From Lacrimispora sphenoides (GTDB lineage Bacteria > Bacillota > Clostridia > Lachnospirales > Lachnospiraceae), in contig NZ_FOIP01000001.1 in NCBI RefSeq assembly GCF_900105215.1, positions 2,316,001 through 2,380,000 of the forward strand: DNA of 64,000 nucleotides. Direction: 5' to 3'. A program made the translations under genes and the position numbers. The notes below the pieces were generated by a model that worked only from the letters and a program-made list of their open reading frames with translations, was not told the DNA's origin and ran no database searches. Position 1 is the stretch's first letter. Each line of letters starts with the position of its first letter. This document shows, piece after piece, positions 10,469-21,258 of the stretch.

Positions 10469-12364
10469 ATGCTTTGGAAACAGTTGCAGGAATTGCTGAT
10501 GCTCTTGAGTCAGGAAGAATACAGAACGGCTTCGACATTGGCGGAACAGCTGAAGGTCAGTGAGAAGACGGTACGGCTGAGACTGAAGGATTTAAGCGGG
10601 CTGCTGGAAGGCCATGGAGCGGAAATAAGCTCAAAAGCGAGATATGGATATATACTTCGGATTCATGACCAGGAGAAATTTAACGCATACATAAAGAAAG
10701 AAAGGGACAATACGGAGCATTTTCCGGAAAGGGAACATGAGAGAAGAGAATTTTTGCTGGCATACCTGATATCCAGGATGGATTATATCAAGATCGATGA
10801 GCTTTGTGATTTTCTCTTTGTTTCAAAATCCACCTTGTCCAATTCTCTTAAAACGGTGGAAGGAATATTAAAGCGCTACGGCCTTTCCATTGAACGGAAG
10901 CCTAATTACGGGATCAGGATCCAGGGTGAGGAATTTGATATCCGCAGGCTGTTAAGCGATTATTTTATCAAGCGACAGGGCTTAACAGGGGTGGACATCA
11001 GCCATCAGGAAAGCGAAATGATCCATCTGGCAGAAGTGATTAAAGGTCTTTTAAAGAAGTATGGGATCCGTCTTTCCGAGATTGCCTTTGAGAATTTCGT
11101 GGAATATACCTATGTGGCCAGGAAGCGGATGAAGTCAGGCTTTTATCTTCGGCTGGACAAGGAAAACCTGCCGGAAATAGGGGGTAAGGAATCCGCCCTC
11201 ATCCGGGAGCTTATTTCTTCTATCGGAACCCAGGAACAGATCGTCTATACGGCTGATGAGGAACATTATCTCTTACTGTATCTGGCCGGAAAAAGAATGA
11301 TCGGAAGCACCCTGGAAAACGACATCAATTTTGTGATCAGGGAGCAGACCGACCAGTTAGCCCTTGCCATGATGGAGCTGGTAAGCAGGGAATACGGGTT
11401 GGAAATGCATAATAATTTTGAGATACGGATGACCTTAAACCAGCATCTGGTCCCCTTTGATATCAGGATCCGGTACGATATTCCGCTGAAAAACCCAATT
11501 CTGGAGGACATTAAGCAGAGGTATTGCTTGGCTTATCAGATATCCTATGAAGCAGTAGGAGTCCTTAAAAAGCATTATAAAAAGGATATTTCCGAGGATG
11601 AGATCGGATATTTTGCCCTGATCTTCCAATTGGCTTTAGAAAAGGAGAAGATGGATCCCTGCTCAGATATTCTTGTGGTATGCAGCACGGGAAAGGGTAG
11701 CTCCCGGTTATTAAAATACAAATATGAAAGTGAATTTTCCGGTTATTTAAGGAATATCTATGTCTGCGATCTTCTGGAGCTGGAGCATTTCGATTTCCAG
11801 AAGGTCGATTATATCTTTTCCACCGTTCCAATTCCCATGGAGGTCCCGGTGCCTATTGTAGAGGTGGGGGCATTTCTGGAAGCTGATGATATCCAGAAGA
11901 TCACAAAAACCCTTAGAAGAGGTAACAGCCGTGGGATCATAAAGCGGTATTATACTCCGCAGCGCCTGCTTACAGGGATGGAAGGAAAGCATAAGGAAGA
12001 TATATTAAAGGATTTATGCGGCGTGATCAAAAAGCAGGAAAAGGTGGATGATAATTTTTATGAGCTGGTGCTGGAGCGGGAAACCTTTGCCCAGATGGAT
12101 TATGGAAATTATATCACCCTCCCGCACCCAAACCAGATCGCTTCAGAGGAAACCTTTGCTTATGTGGCGATCCTTAAAGAACCGGTTATCTGGAACAAGC
12201 TTCCGGTCCAGATCGTCCTGCTGATTTCCATAGGAAGAAAAGAGGATAGAAACCGTCAGACCTTTTATGAAACAACTGCACGGTTTGCCCTTAATAAGGA
12301 AGCAGTGAAACAATTGATCCAGAAACCGGAGTATGAGACTTTACTGGATCTGCTGGAAGAATAA
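10469..12364 (+). CDS. PRD-containing PTS transcription activator (LicR/ManR type)
   Basis: This 631-residue regulator has two N-terminal helix-turn-helix regions (LAEQLKVSEKTVRLRLKDLS and a second near residue 105), two PTS regulation domains (about 165-385), an EIIB-like domain with Cys405 (DILVVCSTGKGSS), and a C-terminal EIIA-like domain with His553 (ITLPHPNQ). Such proteins activate PTS operons and are tuned by phosphorylation on the PRD, EIIB and EIIA residues. The DNA-binding start separates it from RNA-binding BglG antiterminators. The ATG at 10469 is chosen because AAGGAG stands 7 bp before it. It probably controls the beta-glucoside PTS genes directly downstream. Confidence 0.88.
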   Translation: MLWKQLQELLMLLSQEEYRTASTLAEQLKVSEKTVRLRLKDLSGLLEGHGAEISSKARYGYILRIHDQEKFNAYIKKERDNTEHFPEREHERREFLLAYLISRMDYIKIDELCDFLFVSKSTLSNSLKTVEGILKRYGLSIERKPNYGIRIQGEEFDIRRLLSDYFIKRQGLTGVDISHQESEMIHLAEVIKGLLKKYGIRLSEIAFENFVEYTYVARKRMKSGFYLRLDKENLPEIGGKESALIRELISSIGTQEQIVYTADEEHYLLLYLAGKRMIGSTLENDINFVIREQTDQLALAMMELVSREYGLEMHNNFEIRMTLNQHLVPFDIRIRYDIPLKNPILEDIKQRYCLAYQISYEAVGVLKKHYKKDISEDEIGYFALIFQLALEKEKMDPCSDILVVCSTGKGSSRLLKYKYESEFSGYLRNIYVCDLLELEHFDFQKVDYIFSTVPIPMEVPVPIVEVGAFLEADDIQKITKTLRRGNSRGIIKRYYTPQRLLTGMEGKHKEDILKDLCGVIKKQEKVDDNFYELVLERETFAQMDYGNYITLPHPNQIASEETFAYVAILKEPVIWNKLPVQIVLLISIGRKEDRNRQTFYETTARFALNKEAVKQLIQKPEYETLLDLLEE

Positions 12365-12366
12365 AG

Positions 12367-12418
12367 ATACCACATTCAGACTGCGAGGAACTGCCAGATT
12401 GAATGTGGTATTTTTTTC
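12367..12418 (+). terminator. Terminator between the activator gene and the PTS operon
   Basis: A 12-bp stem ATACCACATTCA (12367-12378) / TGAATGTGGTAT (12400-12411) with a T7 tail. It separates the activator transcript from the operon it likely controls. The operon promoter must lie in the next 65 bp, but no consensus -35/-10 is visible there, consistent with an activator-dependent promoter. Confidence 0.85.
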
Positions 12419-12461
12419 GTTGGAGTTTTAAACGGACTGATGTTACCATAAAGACAAATGA

Positions 12462-13907
<1,446 letters not shown>

Positions 13908-13918
13908 GAGGGGAAAGT

Positions 13919-14227
13919 ATGTTAAAGATTCGGTTATTTTGCAATCAGGGAATGTCCACAAGCCTGCTTGTGAGTAAAATGAGGGAGGCAGCGGCTCAGG
14001 AAGGACTGGAAGCGGATATCATGGCATTTCCGGTCAATGACTTAGATGAAAATCTGGGCGGAGTAGACTGTGCCCTGCTTGGTCCTCAGGTAGGATACTT
14101 AAAGGACAAGGTTTTAAAGACATGTGAAAGTCATCAGGTACCAATGGATGTGATCCCTATGATCGATTACGGCATGTGCAATGGAAAAAAGGTTCTGGAG
14201 TTTGCACGGAAGCTGTCAGGTAAATGA
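13919..14227 (+). CDS. celA: PTS EIIB component, lactose/cellobiose family
   Basis: This 102-residue protein has the EIIB signature LFCNQGMSTSLLV, with phosphorylation-site Cys8 at the usual place near the N-terminus. It passes phosphate from EIIA to the sugar during transport by EIIC. It starts 11 bp after the glucosidase gene behind AGGAGG and lies in the usual B-C-A order. Cellobiose or a related beta-glucoside is the likely substrate. Confidence 0.92.
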   Translation: MLKIRLFCNQGMSTSLLVSKMREAAAQEGLEADIMAFPVNDLDENLGGVDCALLGPQVGYLKDKVLKTCESHQVPMDVIPMIDYGMCNGKKVLEFARKLSGK

Positions 14228-14252
14228 GAAAAGAAAGGGAGGGACAGTGAGG

Positions 14253-15542
14253 ATGAAAGATTTTTTGAATAATAAAGTGATTCCTAAAATGATGGTGTTT
14301 ATCAATACAAAGGCAATTCGGGGATTAAAGGATGGTCTGCTGTATTCCATGCCAATGATGATCATCGGGTCTATTTTCTTGCTTCTGGCAAATTTTCCAT
14401 ATACACCTTTTGCCAACTGGCTGGGGTCAGTAGGAATTACACCGGTGCTGAATCAGGTATATGAAAGCACCTTCAATATTATGGCTCTTATCGCTTCCAT
14501 AGGCATTGCCTATACCTACGTAAAAAATGAGGGATATAACGGAATGCCGGCAGGGGTGATTTCCCTTTGTACTTATCTGCTGTTTCAGCCTTCCCAGGTA
14601 ACCAACCAGGAGGGAGCTAATGTTGGCGTTATTTTTAAGACATGGACCGGCGGACAGGGAATGATCGGCGCTATCATTATCGGACTTATCGTAGGCTGGA
14701 TCTATACCGTATTTTTAAAGAAAAACATTACCATTAAAATGCCGGATGGAGTACCAGACGGAGTTGCCACCTCTTTTACGGCCCTGATTCCGGGCGCGGT
14801 TATTATTATCGCAGCCTCCATCGTTTATGCGGTTGTTAAAAATATGTTTGCCACGACCCCAATGGAATGGATCTATAAAACCATTCAGATTCCGCTTCAG
14901 GGCCTGACCGATTCTTTTGGCGGGGTTGTTGCTATGGGATTTTTGATTCCGTTTTTCTGGTTCTTTGGAATTCATGGTTCAACCCTTGTTGGGGGAATCA
15001 TGGGACCCCTCCTTACGGCCAATACTGCCGCCAATCAGGCTATTCTTGACAGCGGACGAGAGCTTAATCTGGCAAATGGCGGACACATTGTTACCCAGCA
15101 GTTTCTGGATCAGTTTATGACGGTTACAGGGGCAGGGATTACCATTGGACTGGTGATCTATCTTACCTTTTTTGCCAAATCCAACCAGTGCAGGCAAGTG
15201 GGCAGGCTGGGAATCGGACCGGCATTCTTTAACATCAATGAGCCGGTGCTTTTTGGCACGCCGGTGGTGTTAAACCCCATTATGGCGATCCCCTTCATGA
15301 TCATGCCTGTTCTGTCCGGAACCATTCAGTATCTTGCAATATATACAGGACTTTGTCCCATGTATAAAGGGATTCTGGTGCCCTGGACCTGTCCTCCCAT
15401 TATTTCGGGATTTTTGATCGGAGGCTGGAGGACGGCACTGCTTCAGGTGGGAATCCTGGCATTGTCATTCTTCGTGTACCTTCCATTTATCAGGGTTATC
15501 GACAAAATGTATGAGAAGCAGGAAAATCAGACCCAGGGATGA
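14253..15542 (+). CDS. celB: PTS EIIC component, cellobiose family
   Basis: This 429-residue integral membrane permease translocates and phosphorylates the sugar. About ten hydrophobic segments are visible, with motifs typical of the Lac/Cel EIIC family such as PFFWFFGIHGSTLVGGIMGP and GIGPAFFNINEPVLFGTPVV, where the NEP-like segment is the sugar site. The start at 14253 (MKDFLNNKV) is chosen over upstream in-frame codons because GGGAGGG lies 9 bp before it. Confidence 0.93.
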   Translation: MKDFLNNKVIPKMMVFINTKAIRGLKDGLLYSMPMMIIGSIFLLLANFPYTPFANWLGSVGITPVLNQVYESTFNIMALIASIGIAYTYVKNEGYNGMPAGVISLCTYLLFQPSQVTNQEGANVGVIFKTWTGGQGMIGAIIIGLIVGWIYTVFLKKNITIKMPDGVPDGVATSFTALIPGAVIIIAASIVYAVVKNMFATTPMEWIYKTIQIPLQGLTDSFGGVVAMGFLIPFFWFFGIHGSTLVGGIMGPLLTANTAANQAILDSGRELNLANGGHIVTQQFLDQFMTVTGAGITIGLVIYLTFFAKSNQCRQVGRLGIGPAFFNINEPVLFGTPVVLNPIMAIPFMIMPVLSGTIQYLAIYTGLCPMYKGILVPWTCPPIISGFLIGGWRTALLQVGILALSFFVYLPFIRVIDKMYEKQENQTQG

Positions 15543-15573
15543 TAATTACTGTAAAGAGAGAAAAGGTGGAAAA

Positions 15574-15888
15574 ATGCAGGAAATGGAACTTATTTGCTTT
15601 CAGCTGATCACTGCTGCCGGCGGAGCAAAATCAAACTATATCAAAGCAGTGCAAAAGGCAAAACAAGGAAACTATGAAGAAGCGGATCATCTGATCTTAG
15701 AAGGGGACGAAATGATGAAACAAGGCCATTTGCCTCATGCGGACTTAATTCAGAAAGAAGCGGCAGGAGAGGCTGTGTCTATGGGGCTTATTCTGACCCA
15801 TGCGGAGGATCAGATGATGAGCGCAGAGATCTTTAAGGTCATGGCCGAGGAGATGATCGATCTTTACAGGAAACTGGAAAGCAAATAA
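15574..15888 (+). CDS. celC: PTS EIIA component, lactose/cellobiose family
   Basis: This 104-residue helical protein accepts phosphate from HPr on the His in LTHAEDQMM (His76, with Asp79 as the metal-binding partner) and gives it to EIIB. It has the normal length for the family. The start at 15574 follows AAAGGTGG and gives the standard N-terminus (MELICFQLITAAGGAKSNY). It is the last gene of the operon before a strong bidirectional hairpin. Confidence 0.92.
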   Translation: MQEMELICFQLITAAGGAKSNYIKAVQKAKQGNYEEADHLILEGDEMMKQGHLPHADLIQKEAAGEAVSMGLILTHAEDQMMSAEIFKVMAEEMIDLYRKLESK

Positions 15889-15916
15889 AACGGGATTCTG
15901 CAATAGGAAATAAAAT

Positions 15917-15965
15917 ACCGGTTATGGCGGGAGCATGTAATGTTTCCCGCCATAACCGGTTAAAA
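15917..15965. terminator. Bidirectional terminator between PTS and thi operons
   Basis: A perfect 16-bp stem ACCGGTTATGGCGGGA (15917-15932) / TCCCGCCATAACCGGT (15945-15960) lies between two convergent operons. An A run follows on the plus strand and a TATTTTATTT tail follows on the minus strand, so it probably stops both, with the better U tract for the thi transcript. Confidence 0.85.
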
Positions 15966-15980
15966 AGCTTTTTGGGATTA

Positions 15981-16781
15981 TTAGGTTCTCCAACCGTGCC
16001 ACAAAGGCCCCCGTCCTTTTCCCAGATTTAATCCGGCTTTTAATGCACCGGTTAAATAGGACTTCGCCATCCGGATGCTTTCTTCCAGCCCCATGCCTAA
16101 AGCCAGTCCGCAGGCAATGGCAGAAGACAGGGTACATCCGGTTCCATGGGTATTTGGATTGTCGATCCGTTCTCCTGGAAACCAGGTGACAGTTCCGTTG
16201 CAGCATAGAACATCATCAGCCCCCTGAGAATTATGGCCTCCTTTTAACAGGAAAGATACCTGATAGATATGAAAGAGCTCCATGGCGGCTTCTTCCATAT
16301 CTTTTCTACTGTATATCTTGTGCCCTTTTGTGGATAAAAGGGCTTTTGCCTCCGGGATATTGGGGGTAACTAAAGTTGCAAGAGGAAACAGCTTGCTTGT
16401 TAAAGTCTTAACATCCTGCGGATTTAAAAGAGAATGTCCGCTGGTGGATACCATGACCGGGTCCACAACTACAGGAGAGCGGTTATATTTTTCCAGCTTT
16501 TCCGCAATGATTTCAATAGAACTGGAAGTCCCGGCCATGCCGATCTTAACTGCTTTTGGCGGAATGTCTGTAAATACGGCAACCAGCTGGTCGGAAAGCA
16601 TTTCCTGACTAACAGCTTCCGTCAGAAAAACCCCCGTAGTATTTTGAGCAACCAGGGCGGTAATAACGCTGGAGCCATAGACACCCAAAGCCGCCGCAGT
16701 CTTTAAATCCGCCTGTATTCCGGCGCCGCCGCTTGGATCGGTGCCTGCAATGGTGAGGAACGTAGGAAGAATCAGGCTCAT
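15981..16781 (-). CDS. thiD: Hydroxymethylpyrimidine (phosphate) kinase
   Basis: This 266-residue ribokinase-fold enzyme phosphorylates HMP and HMP-P to HMP-PP for thiamine synthesis. Motifs are IAGTDPSGGAGIQADLKT near the start, VVVDPVMVSTSGH, and the C-terminal anion hole NTHGTGCTLSSAIA. It overlaps thiE by 4 bp (ATGA), so translation is coupled. It is last in the TPP-riboswitch-controlled operon. Confidence 0.95.
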   Translation of the reverse strand: MSLILPTFLTIAGTDPSGGAGIQADLKTAAALGVYGSSVITALVAQNTTGVFLTEAVSQEMLSDQLVAVFTDIPPKAVKIGMAGTSSSIEIIAEKLEKYNRSPVVVDPVMVSTSGHSLLNPQDVKTLTSKLFPLATLVTPNIPEAKALLSTKGHKIYSRKDMEEAAMELFHIYQVSFLLKGGHNSQGADDVLCCNGTVTWFPGERIDNPNTHGTGCTLSSAIACGLALGMGLEESIRMAKSYLTGALKAGLNLGKGRGPLWHGWRT

Positions 16782-17419
16782 GGGCTCACCACCTTTAAAA
16801 GCTGTTCTTTTAAGCGATGGGCGGCTGCGGTTATATCCTTTTGTCCGAAGATACCGGAAACCACCGAAGCTCCGGCCACGCCTGTTCCTTTCAGGCTGGA
16901 AACATTTTGGGCCGTAATTCCCCCGATGGCCGTTACAGGAATAGGAACGGAACGGCAGATAGCAGTCAGCTGCTCCAGGGTTAAGGGAATGGCATCTTTT
17001 TTTGTAGGGCTTGGGAAGATGGCCCCGGATCCTATATAATCCGCCCCATCCATATATGCCTTTTTTGCCTGACTTACATTTCTGGCAGTAACGCCCAGAA
17101 TGCGGTCCGGGCCGATTAGCCGGCGGACCTCCAAAGGAGATAAATCATCCTGTCCAACGTGTACGCCGTCTGCCCCGCACTTAAGGGCAATCTCCACATC
17201 ATCGTTGATGATTAGCGGGATCCCATAATGCCTTGTAAGTTCACGGATAAGTAAGGCTTCTTCCAGGAAAGCACGTTTGTCCATAGACTTTTCTCGGAGC
17301 TGGAGAAGGGTCACTCCGGCACAAAGAGCTTCTTCAATCTGCTCTGTTAAGGTTTTTTCTCCTGTAAATGCCTTGTCTGTTACTGCATAGAGGAGAAGCA
17401 TATCTCTATGAAACTTCAA
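16778..17419 (-). CDS. thiE: Thiamine phosphate synthase
   Basis: This 213-residue TIM-barrel enzyme joins HMP-PP and thiazole phosphate into thiamine phosphate. Motifs are LLQLREKSMDKRAF, IINDDVEIALKCGADGVHVG and DYIGSGAIFPSPTK. I chose a TTG start at 17419 because GGAGG lies exactly 8 bp upstream and the reading overlaps thiM by 14 bp. The first in-frame ATG is six codons later and has no ribosome site. Confidence 0.94.
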   Translation of the reverse strand: MKFHRDMLLLYAVTDKAFTGEKTLTEQIEEALCAGVTLLQLREKSMDKRAFLEEALLIRELTRHYGIPLIINDDVEIALKCGADGVHVGQDDLSPLEVRRLIGPDRILGVTARNVSQAKKAYMDGADYIGSGAIFPSPTKKDAIPLTLEQLTAICRSVPIPVTAIGGITAQNVSSLKGTGVAGASVVSGIFGQKDITAAAHRLKEQLLKVVSP

Positions 17420-18293
17420 TATTTATTCCTCCTTTCAAGGTACCTTCATCCAAAAGGCTAACCTCATCGAGAAAGCAGCAGCGGAAGCTTCCGGTACCAC
17501 TTAAGGTTTGTTCCGCTTTTTTTGCTGCCCGCTCCCCGCAGAGACCGGCAGCAGCCGTGGCAAGAGCGGCCGCCTCGAAAATGGCATGCTGGGATGGCGT
17601 GAGCCCTGTGGAGGCTATATAGGCGGCAATTATACCGTCCAGCATACAGCCGCTACCCGTAATACGGGACATTTGGGGACAGCCATTTCTGATAAGCCAG
17701 GTTTCCTCCCCGGTTGAAGCGATATCAATGGCCCCTGTCATGACGGTCACAGCCCCTGTTTCAGCGCTTAGTGCCCTGGTTGTTTCCGTAAGAGATTCCA
17801 GGGTATCCTCCCTGATCTCATCAGAAAAGGAAGCATCAACTCCCCGGGTGGGAGAAACAGAGTCGTTTCCGCTTCCTGCGTTCTTCCCGGTCAGTTCTTT
17901 TAACAGGATCCGAAGTTCCGATGCATTTCCCCTGATAACGGTTATCTTTACTTCACTTAATAGGGAAAGAGCAGTTTCGGTCCGATAGCGGGAAGCACCG
18001 ATTCCCACCGGATCTAAGATGACAGGGAGGCTTCGCCGGTTTGCTTCCCGTCCGGCCTTTTCCATTGCAGCTTTTGTAGTCCCTCCCGGAGTCCCAATGT
18101 TCAAAAGAAGGCAGTCGGATATGGCGGTTATTTCTGAAACCTCTTCCGGGTGGTCCGCCATGATGGGGGAGCCGCCACAGGCTAATATGGTATTTGCCAC
18201 GTCTCCGGCCGTAACATAATTAGTGATACAGTGGATGACGGGCCGCTTTTCCCTGACCAGCCCGGTCAGAGAATGGTTAATCTTTAGGCTCAT
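17406..18293 (-). CDS. thiM: Hydroxyethylthiazole kinase
   Basis: This 295-residue enzyme phosphorylates the thiazole alcohol THZ, a salvage step in thiamine synthesis. Visible motifs are VIHCITNYVTAGDVANTILA, VILDPVGIGASRYR, VIRGNASE and the C-terminal ITGSGCMLDGIIAAY. It is slightly longer than usual because of an insert (about residues 133-160, rich in Gly/Ser/Asp/Glu). thiG and thiS are not in this operon, suggesting thiazole salvage rather than synthesis at this locus. Confidence 0.94.
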   Translation of the reverse strand: MSLKINHSLTGLVREKRPVIHCITNYVTAGDVANTILACGGSPIMADHPEEVSEITAISDCLLLNIGTPGGTTKAAMEKAGREANRRSLPVILDPVGIGASRYRTETALSLLSEVKITVIRGNASELRILLKELTGKNAGSGNDSVSPTRGVDASFSDEIREDTLESLTETTRALSAETGAVTVMTGAIDIASTGEETWLIRNGCPQMSRITGSGCMLDGIIAAYIASTGLTPSQHAIFEAAALATAAAGLCGERAAKKAEQTLSGTGSFRCCFLDEVSLLDEGTLKGGINIEVS

Positions 18294-18305
18294 ATCTGTC
18301 TCCCC

Positions 18306-18860
18306 CTATTCATTGATGAGCCGCTCAAAATAGGAAAAAAGACCAAGGCGGCGCAGCATTGCCAGTAAAATTGCAGCCAATAAGGTCCCTGCCAGAGTGC
18401 TCATAAGAAATGGAACTACAAAGAAGAAGACAGCTATCTCTTTACCCATAAGAAAGATGGCTACCGGATAGCAGAGCAGCCCTCCGATCAGCCCGGTTCC
18501 AACCACTTCTCCAAGATAAGCAGGCAAAAGCTTCCTGGTTTTTTGAAACAGATAGGCACCAAGAAACGCGCCGGCCATGCTTCCCGGAAAGGCAAGCAGG
18601 CTTCCGGTTCCCATGAGATTCCGTATGAGAGATGTACAAAACGCCATGGAAACGCCATAGACAGGCCCTAAGAACACCCCAGCCAGAACATTTGCCAGAT
18701 GCTGCATCGGAAAGCATTTGGAAGCTCCAACCGGGATGGAAAAGCCGGAGAACGCAACGGTAAGTGCTGTCAGCATTCCGCTGATCACCAGCTTTTTTAC
18801 CCGTACTCTTGAACCGGCAGAAGAGTTGTTGTAAATTGTTGAAGATATTTGAACTTTCAT
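18306..18860 (-). CDS. thiW: ECF transporter S component ThiW
   Basis: This 184-residue membrane protein has about five or six hydrophobic segments and the typical block KLVISGMLTALTVAFSGFSI plus FPMQHLANVLAGVFLGP. ThiW proteins are substrate-capture units of energy-coupling factor transporters, predicted to import the thiazole precursor. The shared EcfA/EcfT module is not in the window. It sits between thiC and thiM, and the ATG follows AGGAGGAAC. Confidence 0.9.
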   Translation of the reverse strand: MKVQISSTIYNNSSAGSRVRVKKLVISGMLTALTVAFSGFSIPVGASKCFPMQHLANVLAGVFLGPVYGVSMAFCTSLIRNLMGTGSLLAFPGSMAGAFLGAYLFQKTRKLLPAYLGEVVGTGLIGGLLCYPVAIFLMGKEIAVFFFVVPFLMSTLAGTLLAAILLAMLRRLGLFSYFERLINE

Positions 18861-18917
18861 GAAAGTTCCTCCTGTTTATGTAATTTAAACCTAACAAGTA
18901 GGGTCGCTGATTGCGTA

Positions 18918-20225
18918 TTATTCATCAAAAATATCGACGATCTCTCCATCTAAAATCCGGTTCATGTTCTTCATGGCGCAGAAATTGCCGCACATGGAGC
19001 AGGTGTCTTCTTTTTCCGGTTTTGACGCGGCCCGGTAGCGTCTGGCCTTTTCCGGGTCAATGGCAAGCTGGAACATGGTTTCCCAATCCAGCCGTTTCCT
19101 GGCATCGCTCATCTTATGATCCCATTCCTTAGCACCCTTAATGCCTTTTGCAATGTCAGCCGCATGAGCCGCAATCCGGGCTGCAATGATTCCTTCCTTC
19201 ACATCCGCTTCATCTGGCAGCCTCAAATGCTCCGCAGGAGTCACATAGCAGAGAAACGCTGCTCCGGCGGCAGCTGCCACCGCTCCACCGATTGCTGCGG
19301 TAATATGGTCATATCCTGGCGCAATATCAGTGACAAGAGGTCCCAGGACATAAAAGGGTGCTCCTTTGCAGATCGTCTGCTGGATTTTCATATTAGCTGC
19401 AATCTGATCCAGGGGCATATGGCCGGGGCCTTCTATAATGACCTGTACATTCTTTTCCCAGGCCCTTCTCGTCAGCTCTCCAAGGGTCACCAGTTCCTCC
19501 ACCTGTGAAATATCAGATGCATCCTCTATGCAGCCTGGCCGGCAGGCATCTCCAAGGCTTAAGGTCACGTCATGCTTCTGGCAGATTTCCAGTATGCGGT
19601 CATAATGCTCATAAAAGGGATTCTCCTCCCCGGTCATTTCCATCCAGGCAAAGATGATAGACCCTCCTCTTGAAACAATGTTAGTCAGCCGCTTTGCTTC
19701 CTTGAATCTTCTGGCGGTCTGTTTGTTGATCCCAACGTGAATGGTCATGAAATCCACCCCGTCTTCCGCGTGCATTTCCACGATCTTTATCCACTCCTCG
19801 GCGGTGATTTCCCGAAGGGGTTTGTGATAATAAACCACAGCATCGTAAATAGGAACCGTACCAATCATAGCCGGACATTCTCCCGTCAGTTTCTTTCGGA
19901 ATTTCCGGGTATCTCCAAAGGAGCTTAAATCCATAATGGACTCTGCTCCCATGAGAACTGCGTCCTTTACTTTCTCGAGCTCCATGTCCAGATCATTCAA
20001 ATCCCTTGATGTTCCCAGATTCACATTGATCTTTGTTCTCAGCATGGAGCCGATCCCGCTGGGTTTTAAGCAGCTGTGGTTCTTATTTGCCGGAATGGCG
20101 ACTTTTCCTTCCGCTACCAGTTCCCGCAGCTTTTCGGGCTCCCATTGTTCGTGTTCAGCTACTGTCATCAGTTCCTTTGTCAGAATGCCTTTTCTTGCGG
20201 CATCCATTTGCGTGGTGTAATTCAT
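18918..20225 (-). CDS. thiC: Phosphomethylpyrimidine synthase ThiC
   Basis: This 435-residue radical-SAM enzyme converts aminoimidazole ribotide into HMP-P. The C-terminal cluster motif [15 protein letters not shown] has the CxxCxxxC spacing seen in clostridial and archaeal-type ThiC rather than CxxCxxxxC. Other blocks are [25 protein letters not shown] and [15 protein letters not shown]. The start at 20225 follows AGGAGGAAC; longer upstream readings would run into the riboswitch terminator. First gene of the thi operon. Confidence 0.96.
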   Translation of the reverse strand: MNYTTQMDAARKGILTKELMTVAEHEQWEPEKLRELVAEGKVAIPANKNHSCLKPSGIGSMLRTKINVNLGTSRDLNDLDMELEKVKDAVLMGAESIMDLSSFGDTRKFRKKLTGECPAMIGTVPIYDAVVYYHKPLREITAEEWIKIVEMHAEDGVDFMTIHVGINKQTARRFKEAKRLTNIVSRGGSIIFAWMEMTGEENPFYEHYDRILEICQKHDVTLSLGDACRPGCIEDASDISQVEELVTLGELTRRAWEKNVQVIIEGPGHMPLDQIAANMKIQQTICKGAPFYVLGPLVTDIAPGYDHITAAIGGAVAAAAGAAFLCYVTPAEHLRLPDEADVKEGIIAARIAAHAADIAKGIKGAKEWDHKMSDARKRLDWETMFQLAIDPEKARRYRAASKPEKEDTCSMCGNFCAMKNMNRILDGEIVDIFDE

Positions 20226-20284
20226 GTTTGTTCCTCCTTTTTCTCGCGAACGGAGGGATTGTAAGGGCTTTTCGGTAAAGAACA

Positions 20285-20317
20285 AGAAAAAGAGCCCATA
20301 CCAACAGGTATAGGCTC
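20285..20317 (-). terminator. Riboswitch expression-platform terminator
   Basis: On the minus strand the stem GAGCCTATACC / GGTATGGGCTC (20317-20307 and 20302-20292; one G-U pair) with a 4-nt loop runs into TTTTTCTTG. It lies between the TPP aptamer and thiC, the expected place for TPP-controlled transcription attenuation. Confidence 0.85.
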
Positions 20318-20343
20318 GGAAATATGCAATCATCCCATATGAA

Positions 20344-20427
20344 TCCCTACGTTGGCATTACCCAAATCAGGTTATAAAGGTCGAAGTTGATTACTTCCTC
20401 TCAGCCCGCCTACGAGCTCCCTCTTGT
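20344..20427 (-). promoter_or_regulatory. TPP riboswitch (THI element)
   Basis: The minus strand reads ACAAGAGGGAGC at the 5' end, then GCTGAGAGGAAG, and AACCTGATTTGGGTAATGCC then AACGTAGGGA at the 3' end. These are the conserved CUGAGA and ACCUGAU-x-GGGUAAUGCCA-x-CGUAGGGA blocks of the thiamine pyrophosphate aptamer. It should switch off thiC-thiW-thiM-thiE-thiD when TPP is plentiful. Confidence 0.95.
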
Positions 20428-20433
20428 GGCACT

Positions 20434-20462
20434 AGTGTAGCATTCCCCCTCCAGCTTGTCAA
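20434..20462 (-). promoter_or_regulatory. Promoter of the thi operon
   Basis: On the minus strand TTGACA (20462-20457), a 17-bp spacer and TACACT (20439-20434). The -35 partly lies in the small palindrome AAGGGATATTTCCCTT that follows trpA, so the trp 3' end and thi promoter overlap. Confidence 0.8.
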
Positions 20463-20484
20463 GGGAAATATCCCTTACCGGCCC

Positions 20485-21258
20485 TCAGCCGGAAATGGAG
20501 GACTTCATTTCCCTTACGTAGTCGCAGACAGGCCCTACGCAGTCTTTTCCATATTTTGCGGCAATTTTTACAATGGCGCTGCCCACAATGACGCCGTCCG
20601 CATGTTTGCTCATTTCCCTTGCCTGCTCCTTGGTGGAGATTCCAAAGCCGATGGCGCAGGGAATCTCTTTAACCTCCTTTACAAAGGAAATCATTTCGCC
20701 AATGTTGGTATTGATTTCCGATCTCACCCCGGTCACGCCCATGGAGGAAACGCAGTAGATAAATCCTTCCGATCCAGCTGCAATGGTCCGTATACGCTCC
20801 CTGGAAGTGGGGGCGATGAGGGAAATCAGTTCGACTCCGTATTTCTTGCAGTAGGGCAGCAGTTCCTCCCTCTCTTCAAAAGGCATATCCGGCACGATCA
20901 GGGCATCAATGCCGCACTCAGCCGCATTTTTTAAAAACCGTTCGCTTCCATACACAAAAACCAGATTAATATAAGTCATAAAAGCCAGAGGAACATCGGT
21001 TTTTTGGCGTATCCGTTTTACGGATTCGAAAAGCTTATCCGTGGTAGTTCCTGACGCCAAAGCCCGCATATCGGCTTCCTGGATCACGATCCCCTCTGCG
21101 ATTGGGTCAGAAAAGGGGATTCCAAGCTCGATCAAATCCGCTCCGGCCTCGGCCATGGCAGGAACCAGCTCTTCGGTGGTGGCAAGGTCGGGATCTCCTG
21201 CCGTAATAAATGGGATGAATGCCTTTCCTCTGGAAAATACTTCGCTTATTCTACTCAT
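20485..21258 (-). CDS. trpA: Tryptophan synthase alpha chain
   Basis: This 257-residue TIM-barrel subunit cleaves indole-3-glycerol phosphate to indole and glyceraldehyde-3-phosphate. [15 protein letters not shown] carries catalytic Glu44, with Glu55 at the place of the usual second acid (Asp60 in Salmonella). The start at 21258 ([14 protein letters not shown]) overlaps the trpB end by 8 bp; a longer reading into trpB was rejected. Last gene of trpEGDCFBA. Two small stems follow (CCGGC/GCCGG and AAGGGATATTTCCCTT) without a T run. Confidence 0.96.
   Translation of the reverse strand: MSRISEVFSRGKAFIPFITAGDPDLATTEELVPAMAEAGADLIELGIPFSDPIAEGIVIQEADMRALASGTTTDKLFESVKRIRQKTDVPLAFMTYINLVFVYGSERFLKNAAECGIDALIVPDMPFEEREELLPYCKKYGVELISLIAPTSRERIRTIAAGSEGFIYCVSSMGVTGVRSEINTNIGEMISFVKEVKEIPCAIGFGISTKEQAREMSKHADGVIVGSAIVKIAAKYGKDCVGPVCDYVREMKSSISG

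Noticed and set aside
20226..20333. Longer N-terminus for ThiC
   Set aside because: The added residues would be encoded by the riboswitch terminator, and the ATG at 20225 has an AGGAGG site.
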